From Thiobacillus denitrificans (GTDB lineage Bacteria > Pseudomonadota > Gammaproteobacteria > Burkholderiales > Thiobacillaceae), in NCBI GenBank assembly GCA_002403375.1, contig DHHQ01000001.1, positions 13,465-77,464 on the forward strand: DNA of 64,000 nt, written 5' to 3'. Positions 36,691-44,885 of this stretch are shown one piece after another. A program made the translations under genes and the position numbers. A model generated the notes under the pieces. That model made no database searches. It was not told the origin of the DNA and saw only the letters and a program-made list of their open reading frames with translations. Every line of letters begins with the position of its first letter. Within the stretch, counting starts at the first letter, position 1.

Positions 36691-38079
36691 ATGATCCGCA
36701 CCCGCTTCGCCCCCTCCCCCACCGGTTACCTGCACATCGGCGGCGCCCGCACCGCGCTGTTCTCGTGGGCGTTCGCGCGCCATCACGGCGGCCAGTTCGT
36801 CCTGCGCATCGAGGACACCGACATCGCGCGCTCGACGCCCGAGGCGGTGCAGGCGATCCTCGACGGCATGGCCTGGCTCGACCTCGCCCACGACGAGGGC
36901 CCCTACTACCAGACCAAGCGCCTCTACCGCTACAAGGAGGTGATCGAGCAGATGCTGGAAAGCGGCGACGCCTACTACTGCTACTGCAGCACCGAGGAGC
37001 TCGACGCGATGCGCGAGGCGCAGCGCGCACGCAACGAGAAGCCGCGCTACGACGGCCGCTGGCGCCCCGAACCCGGCAAGACGCTGCCGGTGCCGCCTTC
37101 CGGCGTGCAGCCGGTGGTGCGCTTCAGGAATCCCACCGAGGGGACGGTGGCGTGGAAGGATCTCGTCAAGGGCACGATCGCGTTTTCCAACGCCGAGCTC
37201 GACGACCTCATCATCGCGCGCGCCGACGGCACCCCGACCTACAACTTCTGCGTGGTGATCGACGACTGGGACATGAAGATCACCCACGTCATCCGCGGCG
37301 ACGACCACGTCAACAACACCCCGCGCCAGATCAACATCCTCAAGGCGCTCGGCGCCGAAGTGCCCCAGTACGCGCACCTGTCGATGATCCTCGGCGACGA
37401 CGGCACCAAGCTCTCCAAGCGCCACGGCGCGGTGTCGGTGATGCAGTACTTCGAGGAAGGCTACCTGCCGGAGGCGGTGATCAACTACCTGGCGCGGCTC
37501 GGCTGGTCGCACGGCGACGCCGAGATCTTCAGCCGCGAGCAGTTCGTCGAGTGGTTCGACCTCGACCACATCACGCCGTCGGCCGCGCAGTTCAACACCG
37601 AGAAGCTGCGCTGGCTCAACCAGCAGTACATCAAGGCGGCCGACGACGCGCGGCTCGCCGGCCTCGCGCGCCCGTTCCTGCTGCGCAACGGCGCCGACCC
37701 CGACGCCGGCCCCGACCTTGCCGCCGTGGTCGCGCTGGTCAAGGAGCGCGCCGCCACCATCGAGGAACTGGCCGACGCGGCCACGCTGTTCTTCCGCACC
37801 CTGCACCCCACGCCCGAACTGCTCGCGCAGCACGTCCCCCCCGAGGTGCTGCCGGCGCTCGCCGACCTCGCCGCGCGCTTCGAGGCGATCGCCTGGGAGC
37901 GCGCCGCGATTTCCGCCGCGTTCAAGGAGACGCTCGCCGCGCACGGCCTCAAGATGCCGAAGCTGGCGATGCCGGTGCGCGTGCTGGTCACCGGCGAGCC
38001 GCAGACGCCGGCGATCGACGCCACGCTGGAACTGATCGGCAAGGACAAGGTGATCGCCCGCCTCAAGGCCGCGCCGTAG
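36691..38079 (+). CDS. gltX: Glutamyl-tRNA synthetase
   Basis: 462 residues, the normal length for a bacterial class I GluRS. The HIGH-type motif is YLHIGGARTA (about 12-21), preceded by RFAPSPTG; the KMSKS-type motif is KLSKRHG (about 236-242). A Cys/Tyr-rich YYCYCSTEEL loop, part of the zinc-binding region, is visible. The C-terminal anticodon-binding helices run from about 330. It charges tRNA-Glu. A TAAAAT -10-like box lies at 36659-36664. Confidence 0.97.
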   Translation: MIRTRFAPSPTGYLHIGGARTALFSWAFARHHGGQFVLRIEDTDIARSTPEAVQAILDGMAWLDLAHDEGPYYQTKRLYRYKEVIEQMLESGDAYYCYCSTEELDAMREAQRARNEKPRYDGRWRPEPGKTLPVPPSGVQPVVRFRNPTEGTVAWKDLVKGTIAFSNAELDDLIIARADGTPTYNFCVVIDDWDMKITHVIRGDDHVNNTPRQINILKALGAEVPQYAHLSMILGDDGTKLSKRHGAVSVMQYFEEGYLPEAVINYLARLGWSHGDAEIFSREQFVEWFDLDHITPSAAQFNTEKLRWLNQQYIKAADDARLAGLARPFLLRNGADPDAGPDLAAVVALVKERAATIEELADAATLFFRTLHPTPELLAQHVPPEVLPALADLAARFEAIAWERAAISAAFKETLAAHGLKMPKLAMPVRVLVTGEPQTPAIDATLELIGKDKVIARLKAAP

Positions 38080-38105
38080 GCCGCCACAAGCCGCGACGAA
38101 TTCGC

Positions 38106-38111
38106 TATAAT
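38106..38111 (+). promoter_or_regulatory. -10 box of tRNA-Thr promoter
   Basis: A consensus TATAAT followed by a GC-rich discriminator (GCGCGC), 14 nt before the tRNA 5' end, typical of stringently controlled stable RNA genes. The -35 is not clear and would overlap the end of gltX. Confidence 0.6.
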
Positions 38112-38125
38112 GCGCGCTGTTTTTC

Positions 38126-38201
38126 GCCGGCGTAGCTCAGTTGGTAGAGCAGCGCATTCGTAATGCGAAGGTCGTCAGTTCGATTCCGATCGCCGGCACC
38201 A
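38126..38201 (+). tRNA. tRNA-Thr(CGT), integration target
   Basis: 76 nt with encoded CCA: acceptor GCCGGCG / CGCCGGC, D-arm AGCTCAGTTGGTAGAGC, anticodon loop TTCGTAA (anticodon CGT), T-arm with GTTCGATTC. The 3' part (38156-38201) is duplicated at 47389-47434, so the gene is the attachment site of the element. The tRNA remains complete because the element restores its 3' half. Confidence 0.95.
38156..38201. repeat. Attachment-site direct repeat (left), 46 bp
   Basis: Identical to 47389-47434, covering the tRNA-Thr anticodon loop to the CCA end. The repeats diverge on both sides: C/G before and A/G after. This marks the left end of the element. Confidence 0.95.
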
Positions 38202-38210
38202 ATAAACAAG

Positions 38211-38236
38211 CGGCCTCCAGCGATGGGGGCCGTTTT
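38211..38236 (+). terminator. Terminator downstream of tRNA-Thr, carried by the element
   Basis: Stem CGGCCTCC / GGGGGCCG with one G-T pair, short loop and TTTT, 10 nt behind the tRNA. It replaces the chromosomal terminator displaced to 47442. Confidence 0.6.
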
Positions 38237-38303
38237 CATTTCTGGCTTCGGGTTACATCGGGGTTACGTTCCGACCGGAATCGCCACCTGCCCCATCCGG
38301 GCA

Positions 38304-38330
38304 ATAAAAAACCCGCCACGGGGGCGGGTT
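38304..38330 (-). terminator. Terminator of the element's minus-strand operon
   Basis: On the minus strand an 8-bp stem AACCCGCC / GGCGGGTT with loop CCCGT is followed by six or more T. It lies 20 nt after the last gene of the element. Confidence 0.8.
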
Positions 38331-38350
38331 CGTCGGCGTCGTCTCGGATG

Positions 38351-38971
38351 CTACCCGGCGATGCCGTCCATAAATCTGCGGAAGGTCTTGTCCGTTCTCG
38401 CGGCGTCGAGCGCCTTCACGGATTTCGCGATACAGGCCGGCGTGTGTTTTTCCCGCAGCGCCAGGTCCTTCACTAGTCCGCCACTCCTGACCAGCTCGAG
38501 CAACTGATCGCCCAGCAGTTCCAGCCGGAGCGCGGCGGAGTCGTCAAGCCGGTATCCGCCTCGCTCGCCGTCCAGCAGCGTGATCTCAAGCATGTGGCGG
38601 ATCATCTCGACCTGCTTCTCGGCAGACGCGCGGAATGCCGCGCCCGAGGTCGGCCAGGCGTTGACCAGCTCGGTCGAGCGCTCGATCTCAGCCCGGCGCG
38701 CGGCGGCAGCGCGGAACGCCCCGGCCTCGTCTTCGTTCCAATCGCGGCCGACGATGAACAAACGTTTAGAGGCGCGGCGGATCCATATCTGGCGGCCCTG
38801 CGCGTCTGTCGAGCGGGTCGAGGTCTTGCGCTGGCCGGGATCTCCTGGGAAGTGGCCGTCCTGCGCGTAGCCGTGCTCGACCAGTTGCTCGCGCGTGCCT
38901 TTGACCGACAGGCCCCAGAAGTGGTGTTGGATTTGAATCCCGCTGGCGCGGGTAGAATTGGCAGCAGCCAT
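38351..38971 (-). CDS. Element protein of unknown function
   Basis: 206 residues from the ATG at 38971 (ribosome site GGAG; the frame stays open to 39025). The N-terminal half (about 10-75) has a compact, aromatic-rich region with QIQHHFWGLSVKGTREQLVEHGY and IWIRRASKRLFIVGRDW. The C-terminal half is helical and charged. No family recognised. It is the last gene of the element operon, before a terminator. Confidence 0.65.
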   Translation of the reverse strand: MAAANSTRASGIQIQHHFWGLSVKGTREQLVEHGYAQDGHFPGDPGQRKTSTRSTDAQGRQIWIRRASKRLFIVGRDWNEDEAGAFRAAAARRAEIERSTELVNAWPTSGAAFRASAEKQVEMIRHMLEITLLDGERGGYRLDDSAALRLELLGDQLLELVRSGGLVKDLALREKHTPACIAKSVKALDAARTDKTFRRFMDGIAG

Positions 38972-39090
38972 TTTTGCGTTCTCCAGAAACGTGAATGTGG
39001 TTAGGGCTGGCCGGTGTTGACGCACCGACCAGCCCGCTAAACTCTACGCCAGTCCGCAGCTTCTGCAAACCCGCCCTGCCAGAATCAACG

Positions 39091-39432
39091 CTACGGCGTT
39101 TTATCGGTACCGCCCATACCATCCCCCCAACCCAGCGCGCTCAGCGCCTCCAGCGAGTGCGCAGGATGCCCGAGCAGTCCGATAGCGAGGCGCGCCGCGC
39201 CAGCGTCGGCGACGCGGGTGCACAGATACCGCTCAGGATCGTCGAGCGCCCGGTCGGCGGCGCGGTTAAGCATTCTGTGGAAAGCGCGAGACGGAATGCG
39301 CGACGCACTGGCCGCGCAGCGGCGGCAGATTCCGACAACAACGTGGTGCCGTTGATCGTCAGACGAAGCCGCGACGGCATCGCCCAGTGTGGCGACGGTG
39401 ATCGGCAGGCCGCATGCGGGGCATTTTTTCAT
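39091..39432 (-). CDS. Small zinc-ribbon-like element protein
   Basis: 113 residues from the ATG at 39432 (MKKCPACG). CPAC near the N-terminus and CRRC about 35 residues later form a likely zinc-binding knot. The rest is helical. The start lies inside the end of a preceding overlapping frame (39359-39565), implying coupling. Function unknown; such small zinc proteins are common in phage and satellite operons. Confidence 0.6.
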   Translation of the reverse strand: MKKCPACGLPITVATLGDAVAASSDDQRHHVVVGICRRCAASASRIPSRAFHRMLNRAADRALDDPERYLCTRVADAGAARLAIGLLGHPAHSLEALSALGWGDGMGGTDKTP

Positions 39433-39565
39433 TGGGATCGACAGCGAAAATATCAACGAGCTGCCGATAGGTGTTGCGGTCGACCCATGCAAAACAGCCG
39501 GGGCTGTAGCGCCGCCCGCCGATGATGCACTCGCGATAAATTCGGGTTCTAAAAAGCCTGGTCAT
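39359..39565 (-). CDS. Possible small element protein overlapping the zinc-ribbon gene
   Basis: 68 residues with a plausible folded middle (YRECIIGGRRYSPGCFAWVD), but the C-terminal third overlaps the next gene by 74 nt in another frame and is very Arg/His-rich. The ribosome site is poor. It could be a real small gene translated ahead of the zinc-ribbon protein or a chance frame. Confidence 0.4.
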   Translation of the reverse strand: MTRLFRTRIYRECIIGGRRYSPGCFAWVDRNTYRQLVDIFAVDPNEKMPRMRPADHRRHTGRCRRGFV

Positions 39566-39734
39566 GATGTGGGGAGTTGCCGCAGTCGCACGCCAAATTT
39601 AAGAAGGAGGCCTGGCGCGCCTGATGCGGCTCACTGCGCCTAAGGTGGCGCAGCCAGTGCCGGGCATAAACATGTCCCCCGGGGGACCCCGCAAACCGCC
39701 ATGCCCGGCTCGGCACGGTCTACGGGCTGAAACT
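39566..39734. other. Non-coding stretch in the element with a 14-bp palindrome
   Basis: 169 nt without a convincing gene. It contains a perfect palindrome GTCCCCCGGGGGAC at 39674-39687. A regulatory or packaging role is possible; nothing else is visible. Confidence 0.45.
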
Positions 39735-39938
39735 TCAAACGAACTCTGCCCGGCCTGTTCCGACGATCACCTCGGCAACGTGGCGCATGATGGTGACCTC
39801 CGTCCCGGCCTCGACGCGGGCGCAGGCCACTCCCTCCTGCAACTGGACCAGGCACGCGCGGGTGATGCGAATCCGCGTCGGCGTCTTGTCGAGCGCGGGC
39901 GGGCGATAGTCATCGCGGCGAATACTTGTGACGCTCAT
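39735..39938 (-). CDS. Small element protein downstream of capsid gene
   Basis: 67 residues, 12 nt after the capsid stop with an AAGG ribosome site. The sequence has a beta-rich pattern (TRIRITRACLVQLQEG, GTEVTIMRHVAEVIVG). In phages a small gene behind the capsid gene often codes for a head-tail or decoration protein, but no family similarity is evident here. Confidence 0.5.
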   Translation of the reverse strand: MSVTSIRRDDYRPPALDKTPTRIRITRACLVQLQEGVACARVEAGTEVTIMRHVAEVIVGTGRAEFV

Positions 39939-39950
39939 ATCGTTCGGCCT

Positions 39951-40970
39951 TCAAGTAATGGAGGGGATCACGGCGAACGAGCTGGGCGCGGCGACAGCAA
40001 CGTCAGCAGTCAGCCAGCACCGGAACTGCGTCACGCCGGTTTTGAAGTAGGTCACCGGGTCGGCCGCCAGCTCGAGCGCCTCGCCCCAGATACCAATCGT
40101 GACACCATCGAATGCGCCCACGGTCAGGCTGTCTGCGGCGGTGCCAGTGGTGACGTGCGCGCCGAATCCGGCAATCGTGCGGTCATTCCAGATAGGAATC
40201 GCGCCGCCTGTCAGCCGCTCGCGCTGGGAGAGAATCCGGCGCACGCCCGGAGCGCCGATAAAGGCCAGCGTGGATTCGTCGGCGTCGGCGTCGGCAAGAT
40301 CCTCGATAACGCCCTGGATCGTTGCCCAGGACAGCGATGTTCCCGACGCAGTGACGACGCCGTTCACGGAGGCGATGCCCATCGGCTCGCCATTGACGCC
40401 GCTGCCGATCAGAACGGCACGGTCAAGCATCGTCCCCACGGAGCGGCTCAGGTCGCGCGCCAGGTAGGCGTCGACCGACGGCGCCGCCGCTTTCATCAGC
40501 TGCGAATAGGCCACCATCGCAACGGCGGCGCGCGGCGTCAGGCTCACCGAGCCGACGACGGGCTGGCTTGCGGTCACGGCATCGTTTTCGGTCGGCAGCC
40601 ACTGGCCGGTGATGGTGGACGTGGTGCGCGGGATCGATGCGTTTCCCTGCAGGCCGGGCAGCATGCGCACGCCGGCCTTCGCGGTGACGGACCAGGGCCG
40701 CAGCACGTCGACAGCGGCCTGCACCTGATCGCTGGGAACGAGGTAGTTGGAGCCGGACGTGCCAGCCGAGGTCAGGTCGCGGCGAAGAGAGGACGCCAGC
40801 AGCTCGAACGGCAGCACCATCGAATTGGACGTGGCGATCTTGCCGGCGCGCTGGGCGGATTCCTCGAGCATTTCGGCTTCCATGCAGCCGCGCAGCTCGT
40901 CGCGGGCGGCGAGCCGCAGGGCTTTGGAGAGGCTGAACGCGCCGCGCTCACGGGTCGTAAAAATGGACAT
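39951..40970 (-). CDS. HK97-type phage major capsid protein
   Basis: 339 residues, GGAG ribosome site. The N-terminus (about 1-70) is helical like a delta/scaffold domain. The body has the HK97-fold signature: AGASGSNYLVPSDQ-like start, VRMLPGLQGNASIPRTTST, SPTENDAVTASQP-like E-loop region, MVAYSQLMKAAAPSVD, DRAVLIGSGVNGEPMGIAS, and a C-terminal ADVAVAAPSSFAVI strand. The family match is good, although the usual neighbours (portal, protease, large terminase) are missing in this element. Confidence 0.88.
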   Translation of the reverse strand: MSIFTTRERGAFSLSKALRLAARDELRGCMEAEMLEESAQRAGKIATSNSMVLPFELLASSLRRDLTSAGTSGSNYLVPSDQVQAAVDVLRPWSVTAKAGVRMLPGLQGNASIPRTTSTITGQWLPTENDAVTASQPVVGSVSLTPRAAVAMVAYSQLMKAAAPSVDAYLARDLSRSVGTMLDRAVLIGSGVNGEPMGIASVNGVVTASGTSLSWATIQGVIEDLADADADESTLAFIGAPGVRRILSQRERLTGGAIPIWNDRTIAGFGAHVTTGTAADSLTVGAFDGVTIGIWGEALELAADPVTYFKTGVTQFRCWLTADVAVAAPSSFAVIPSIT

Positions 40971-41029
40971 TTCGTGTGTCTCCGGTGGTGTCGAAGTTTC
41001 ACTGTACGGACCAGAAACCTAACCCGCTG

Positions 41030-41443
41030 TCACGTTTCACTTAGTAGGTCGATGTAGTTCTCAGGCGTGCAGGGAAGGGGGCCAAACTGACGCGCCGCCC
41101 ACAGCGCGCGGTCGATCTCGGTCGCATGGTCCGGTGGTGCATCAAGTTTCTGCGAGCACCAGGCCGGGTAGCGGCGGGTTTCGAAGGTGCGGCAGGCCTC
41201 TGCCAACTGTTCGCAACGCTTCCAGCTTGTGGGGCCGGGCAGCATTGCGGAGACGCGCAGCAAGTGGTGGCGCCGTAGCGCGGCGCGACCGCCCCGGGGG
41301 CCGCCAGTGCCAAGGCACCGATGCATCGGCAGCGGGCGGTCGCCCTCCTGTAGGTAAAACCCGACCATCCCCGTGCGCAGCTTGGACAGCGTGCCAGGGC
41401 TTTCATCGCCGAGCATGAACATGATGGCGGCGGGATCAGTCAT
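41030..41443 (-). CDS. Element protein of unknown function upstream of capsid gene
   Basis: 137 residues from the ATG at 41443, which overlaps the end of the HTH-protein gene by 8 nt. A short helical N-terminus is followed by an Arg-rich middle and a Cys-containing C-terminal helical part. No family is recognised. Its position between the HTH protein and the capsid gene suggests a morphogenesis or DNA-packaging role, as inference. Confidence 0.6.
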   Translation of the reverse strand: MTDPAAIMFMLGDESPGTLSKLRTGMVGFYLQEGDRPLPMHRCLGTGGPRGGRAALRRHHLLRVSAMLPGPTSWKRCEQLAEACRTFETRRYPAWCSQKLDAPPDHATEIDRALWAARQFGPLPCTPENYIDLLSET

Positions 41444-42071
41444 TCCCCGCCCCCTCTGGTGTCGCAGCGTCGCGCGCCGTGAGTGCATCTAGGGCGTCAG
41501 CGGCTGCTGCTGACAGTGCATCCAGCGCACAGCCTTCCGGGTCGCAGGCCTCGACGGCGGCGCCCTCGAGGCGGTCGACCAGCTCGTTCCATTCGTCGCT
41601 GTTCGCTGTTGCGCGCAGGGCCAGCTCGGAGTCGCGCACCAGTTCGAGCACGCGGTCGATCATGCAGTCGGCGTCGGCAGCGTACTTCAGCATGTGGTCG
41701 AGCTGGCGCTTTACGTCGGCGAGCTGGTCCGCGACGGCGGCAACACGCTGGTCGGCGGTTGCGGCCGCCTCGCGCAGTTCCTGAACTTCGGTCACCGCCT
41801 GGCGCAGCCACCGCGCTCGAAGTCTGCCAGGATCGCAGCGGCGCAACAGTTGCCCGATCGCGACGGTCGGATCGAGCCGGCCGTCTGCGGCGAGCGTTAC
41901 CCAGCCGTCCCGGCACCATCTGGAAACGGACTGCTTCGACACGCCAAGCGCCTTTGCGAACTGCGCCGGCAGGATACGCACGCGCAGCAGCTCGGGGGTG
42001 TCGAGCAGACCGGAGAGTGACTGTTGGGCCTGCTCGGGTGCGTCGGTGGTGCAAGTTCTCTGCTCAGTCAC
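41436..42071 (-). CDS. HTH protein with coiled coil, possible small-terminase-like DNA-binding protein
   Basis: 211 residues from a GTG at 42071 preceded by GGGGGTGA; an ATG at 42143 would add 24 residues that do not look coding. Residues about 30-85 hold a helix-turn-helix (ILPAQFAKALGVSKQSVSRWCRDGW) similar to Nu1-like packaging or excisionase-type DNA-binding domains. Residues about 90-190 form a long coiled coil. The lambda-type small terminase has such a layout, but no large terminase gene lies near. Confidence 0.65.
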   Translation of the reverse strand: MTEQRTCTTDAPEQAQQSLSGLLDTPELLRVRILPAQFAKALGVSKQSVSRWCRDGWVTLAADGRLDPTVAIGQLLRRCDPGRLRARWLRQAVTEVQELREAAATADQRVAAVADQLADVKRQLDHMLKYAADADCMIDRVLELVRDSELALRATANSDEWNELVDRLEGAAVEACDPEGCALDALSAAAADALDALTARDAATPEGAGND

Positions 42072-42477
42072 TTGGTCACCCCCAATGTTGCCAATGCCAG
42101 GGAGTTGCACCCTAGAAATAAGACGCGCCTTTCGCACCCGCATGGGAAAAAGCGGGTGGAGTACCTTTTGAACGGCTCCCCTCTACGGATACAACCCCCT
42201 GGGAACGGTTTCATGACTAGCGGTTTTCCGAGCTGTTCTGCCCCGCATGGGACTGACTGGATCAGGACCCCCACCCCGGTCGAGCTTGGTTGATCCCAAC
42301 CACACCCCCGGCGGGAATAAAGGGAAAGAAGGTGCGAAAGGTGCTTTCCTCCCTTTATTCCCTTTATTCCTCCCCTGTGGGTGTCTGGGCTTTGGATGCC
42401 TTGATTCGCATAGAAAGAAAGAAAATCTCTTTCAAAACCTTCTAAGGAATCAGCTAATAAAGGTGCGAAAGCCGCCA
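42072..42477. other. Non-coding repeat region of the element (possible replication or control region)
   Basis: About 400 nt between the HTH gene and the DUF3987 gene, more AT-rich than its surroundings. It contains GGGAATAAAGGG at 42313-42324 facing CCCTTTATTCCC at 42351-42362, followed by an overlapping second copy of CCCTTTATTCC (42360-42370). AAGGTGCGAAAG occurs twice, at 42329-42340 and 42460-42471. It lies beside the primase/helicase-like genes, where a satellite's origin is often found. Confidence 0.5.
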
Positions 42478-44064
42478 TCACTCACCCCCCTTCATGGCAA
42501 GCGGGTTGACCCGGTAGTAGATCGGCGGGCGGCCACCAGTCGCCGTGCCCTTGTGCGGGCCGGTTATGAGGTTGCGGGTCTTGAGCGTTTCCAGCGCCAC
42601 GATCAGGCGGTCGATCTTGTCGAACCGGGTGTGGTGTGCCCGGTGTAGATCGGAACGCAGGAACTCGGCCTCGCCCTTGCGCTCGATCCATCGCCAGCAC
42701 ACGCGGGCGTCATCGGTGGCAGCGTCGGCACCGATCAGGTCGAACACGGCCTGCGAGTGCCGTATCAGCCGCATGCAAAGTCCCACCGCGCGCTTCATGG
42801 TTTCCTCGCCGATGGGGTCGGTCTCCGTGCAGCGCGCCGCGATGTGCAACAGCCCGGCCACCCGCAGCGCACCGCCCGGCAGCTTGGCGCACCAGTCGCG
42901 CAGCGATTCCAGCGGGCCGCCTTCGGCCTGCTCGTTCTCGATCTTCTGGGCGAACATCACCCACAGGTCGCGCGCCTGGTCAGACAGCACCAGGAGGTGT
43001 TCGTCATCCTCGCCTTCTGCCACATCGGTGCGCGGCTCGACTTCCAGCAGCCGCAGCACCTCGCCCCGATAGCGCGCCTCGAGGTCGGCCGGGATCGTCA
43101 CCCGGCGCGCCATGTCGCGCTTGCCGATGCGCGTCGCGGGTAGCCCGAAGAAGAAGCGGGCGAACGCACCGGACGCACGGAACTTGCGCTTGGCAGCCGG
43201 TGCCATGTCCTGCAGCAGTCCGGGCTGCATACCAAGCCCGAAGGTCAGCGCCGGGCGGTCGATCACGGCGGTCCTGCTGCCACGATCAACCCTCACAGGC
43301 GACCCGCTGTAGGCCTGCAGCGCGACGTCTATCACCGACTCGCCGCCCGAATACAGGCCGGCCAGCACCGCGAAGATGCCGCCCTCATCGCTCATCACCG
43401 CCATGCGGCCACCGTGCTCTACCAGCATCGCCTGCAGCCGCTCGGGCGTCACGTCACCCGAGAAAAAGCGCGGAGGCCTCAGTTCGTCCGGGGTCTGCTC
43501 TGACAGTTCGGTGATCTCGCGCACGATCTCGCCGCGGCGCACCGGGCTATCCTCTTTCGCCGCGTCGGCCTGCAGCTTCTCCGTGCGACGCTGGGCGATC
43601 TTGCGCACCGTCTCGCGCTCGACAATCTCGGTGCGCATCGCGTCGGCCAGCTTGGCTTCCTTCAGCAGCACCGGCTTGAGCAGACGCTGAATCAGTGCCG
43701 ATTTGCGCTCGCCGGAGTCGGCCAGAATCACCGTCCAGACGCAGACAGGCTCGGTGTAGTCATCCCCGAAGGGCGATACCTTGAACTTGCGCTGCAGGCA
43801 CAGCGACAGCACCGACAGCTCAAACAGCACCGCCATCGTCGGCGGAGTCTGCAGCGCATCGGACAAGGCCTGCGCGTATTCACCGAACACGCCAGGCAGC
43901 AGATCGGCGGGCAGGTCGGGGGTCTCGATGCGGTTGAACCGCAGCGGCTCTTCCCAGTGTCCGCCATCGTCGGCGGGCGCGGCGGGCTTCGCCGCGTCGA
44001 TGGATTTGCGCACCGCTTCGGCGCCGGCCGCCAGGGACAGGTCGTTCATATCCGTGAGGTTCAT
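42478..44064 (-). CDS. DUF3987-type replication protein
   Basis: 528 residues; ATG at 44064 overlaps the stop of the primase gene (ATGA). Residues about 35-450 match the DUF3987 family, seen in phages and mobile elements beside primases: LPADLLPGVFGEYAQALSDALQ start, a Walker-A-like ADSGERKSALIQRL near 120, MSDEGGIFAVLAGLYSGGES near 225 (Walker-B-like), and a winged-helix C-terminus with THHTRFDKIDRLIVALETL-type sequence. It is probably a helicase-like or initiator protein for the element. Confidence 0.85.
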   Translation of the reverse strand: MNLTDMNDLSLAAGAEAVRKSIDAAKPAAPADDGGHWEEPLRFNRIETPDLPADLLPGVFGEYAQALSDALQTPPTMAVLFELSVLSLCLQRKFKVSPFGDDYTEPVCVWTVILADSGERKSALIQRLLKPVLLKEAKLADAMRTEIVERETVRKIAQRRTEKLQADAAKEDSPVRRGEIVREITELSEQTPDELRPPRFFSGDVTPERLQAMLVEHGGRMAVMSDEGGIFAVLAGLYSGGESVIDVALQAYSGSPVRVDRGSRTAVIDRPALTFGLGMQPGLLQDMAPAAKRKFRASGAFARFFFGLPATRIGKRDMARRVTIPADLEARYRGEVLRLLEVEPRTDVAEGEDDEHLLVLSDQARDLWVMFAQKIENEQAEGGPLESLRDWCAKLPGGALRVAGLLHIAARCTETDPIGEETMKRAVGLCMRLIRHSQAVFDLIGADAATDDARVCWRWIERKGEAEFLRSDLHRAHHTRFDKIDRLIVALETLKTRNLITGPHKGTATGGRPPIYYRVNPLAMKGGE

Positions 44065-44885
44065 GCTGCAGCCCCCCCGAACAGCGGCCGCGCGACGAAG
44101 CCGCCGACCATCATCGCGGCCTCGGTCGCCTTGGTCAGTCCGGGATTCCCGGGTGTCGCGGCGTCGTCGTCGGCGATCAGAATGATCCTGGTGCCGGTGT
44201 TGTTGAATGCCAGGTGGCGCGCGACCTCTTTCAGGTTGCCGGCGTTGAAGGCGACGGCGGTGGCGTAGCCGGTGGCCTCGTGGACGGTCGCCGCCGTGGC
44301 GTATCCCTCGGCTACGCAGATCGTGCCGGCGGGCTTGCCGATGGCGAAGTAGGAACCGCCGACACGGCCGCCAGTCAGGAACCGCTTGGTGCCGTCCGGG
44401 CCGATCAGTTGCAGGGTGTGAATCACGCCGTGGCGCCGCGCCGGGATCAGGAGCTGGTCGCGTAGCTGGCGGATGCCCCAGGCCTTGACCTGCTTCTTCT
44501 GCAAGTACGGGTGCATCGGGTCGGCCGGCCGGGCGAGCTTCCACAATTTCCTCGCCTTGGCGCGCGCCTCCTCATATACGCTTTGCTGCGCCGCCGCGCG
44601 CTCATACCGAATCTGGCGCATCCGATCCTGCAGCTCGCGCCGCTCCTGCCAGTTGATCTTCCGTGCCTCGGCATCGCGCCAGGGGTGTGTTTCTCCGGTA
44701 CGCCAGGAGCCGACAGACCCGTGAGGGATCGGGTCGAGGTGCAGCACATACCAGCCATTTTTCGATCCGGGCTTGTCGCCCTCGACGCGGTAGCGGCGGA
44801 TGCGGCCATCTGCTACCGGCGTGTCTTTCACCGGAGCTAGGCCGACCGCGCGCATGAAGTCGAGAAAACGGATTTCTACGGTCAT
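44061..44885 (-). CDS. Toprim-domain primase-like protein
   Basis: 274 residues. An N-terminal zinc-less primase-like part (about 1-60) is followed by a basic helical linker (about 70-115) and a Toprim domain (about 150-270) with the glutamate motif VAEGYATAATVHEATG and the metal-binding LIADDDAA. This is the P4-alpha/DnaG-like catalytic core. It overlaps the next gene by 4 nt and is overlapped upstream by a small ORF. It would make primers for element replication. Confidence 0.88.
   Translation of the reverse strand: MTVEIRFLDFMRAVGLAPVKDTPVADGRIRRYRVEGDKPGSKNGWYVLHLDPIPHGSVGSWRTGETHPWRDAEARKINWQERRELQDRMRQIRYERAAAQQSVYEEARAKARKLWKLARPADPMHPYLQKKQVKAWGIRQLRDQLLIPARRHGVIHTLQLIGPDGTKRFLTGGRVGGSYFAIGKPAGTICVAEGYATAATVHEATGYATAVAFNAGNLKEVARHLAFNNTGTRIILIADDDAATPGNPGLTKATEAAMMVGGFVARPLFGGAAA

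Noticed and set aside
39624..41057. A 477-codon + strand frame with an AAGGAGG-like site
   Set aside because: It is antisense to the capsid gene, which has clear family similarity. The Shine-Dalgarno-like string is 13 nt from the ATG and looks accidental.
42068..42481. A 137-codon frame in the repeat region of the element
   Set aside because: Composition unlike the neighbours, no ribosome site, and it spans the hairpin and direct repeats. Better read as a non-coding control region.
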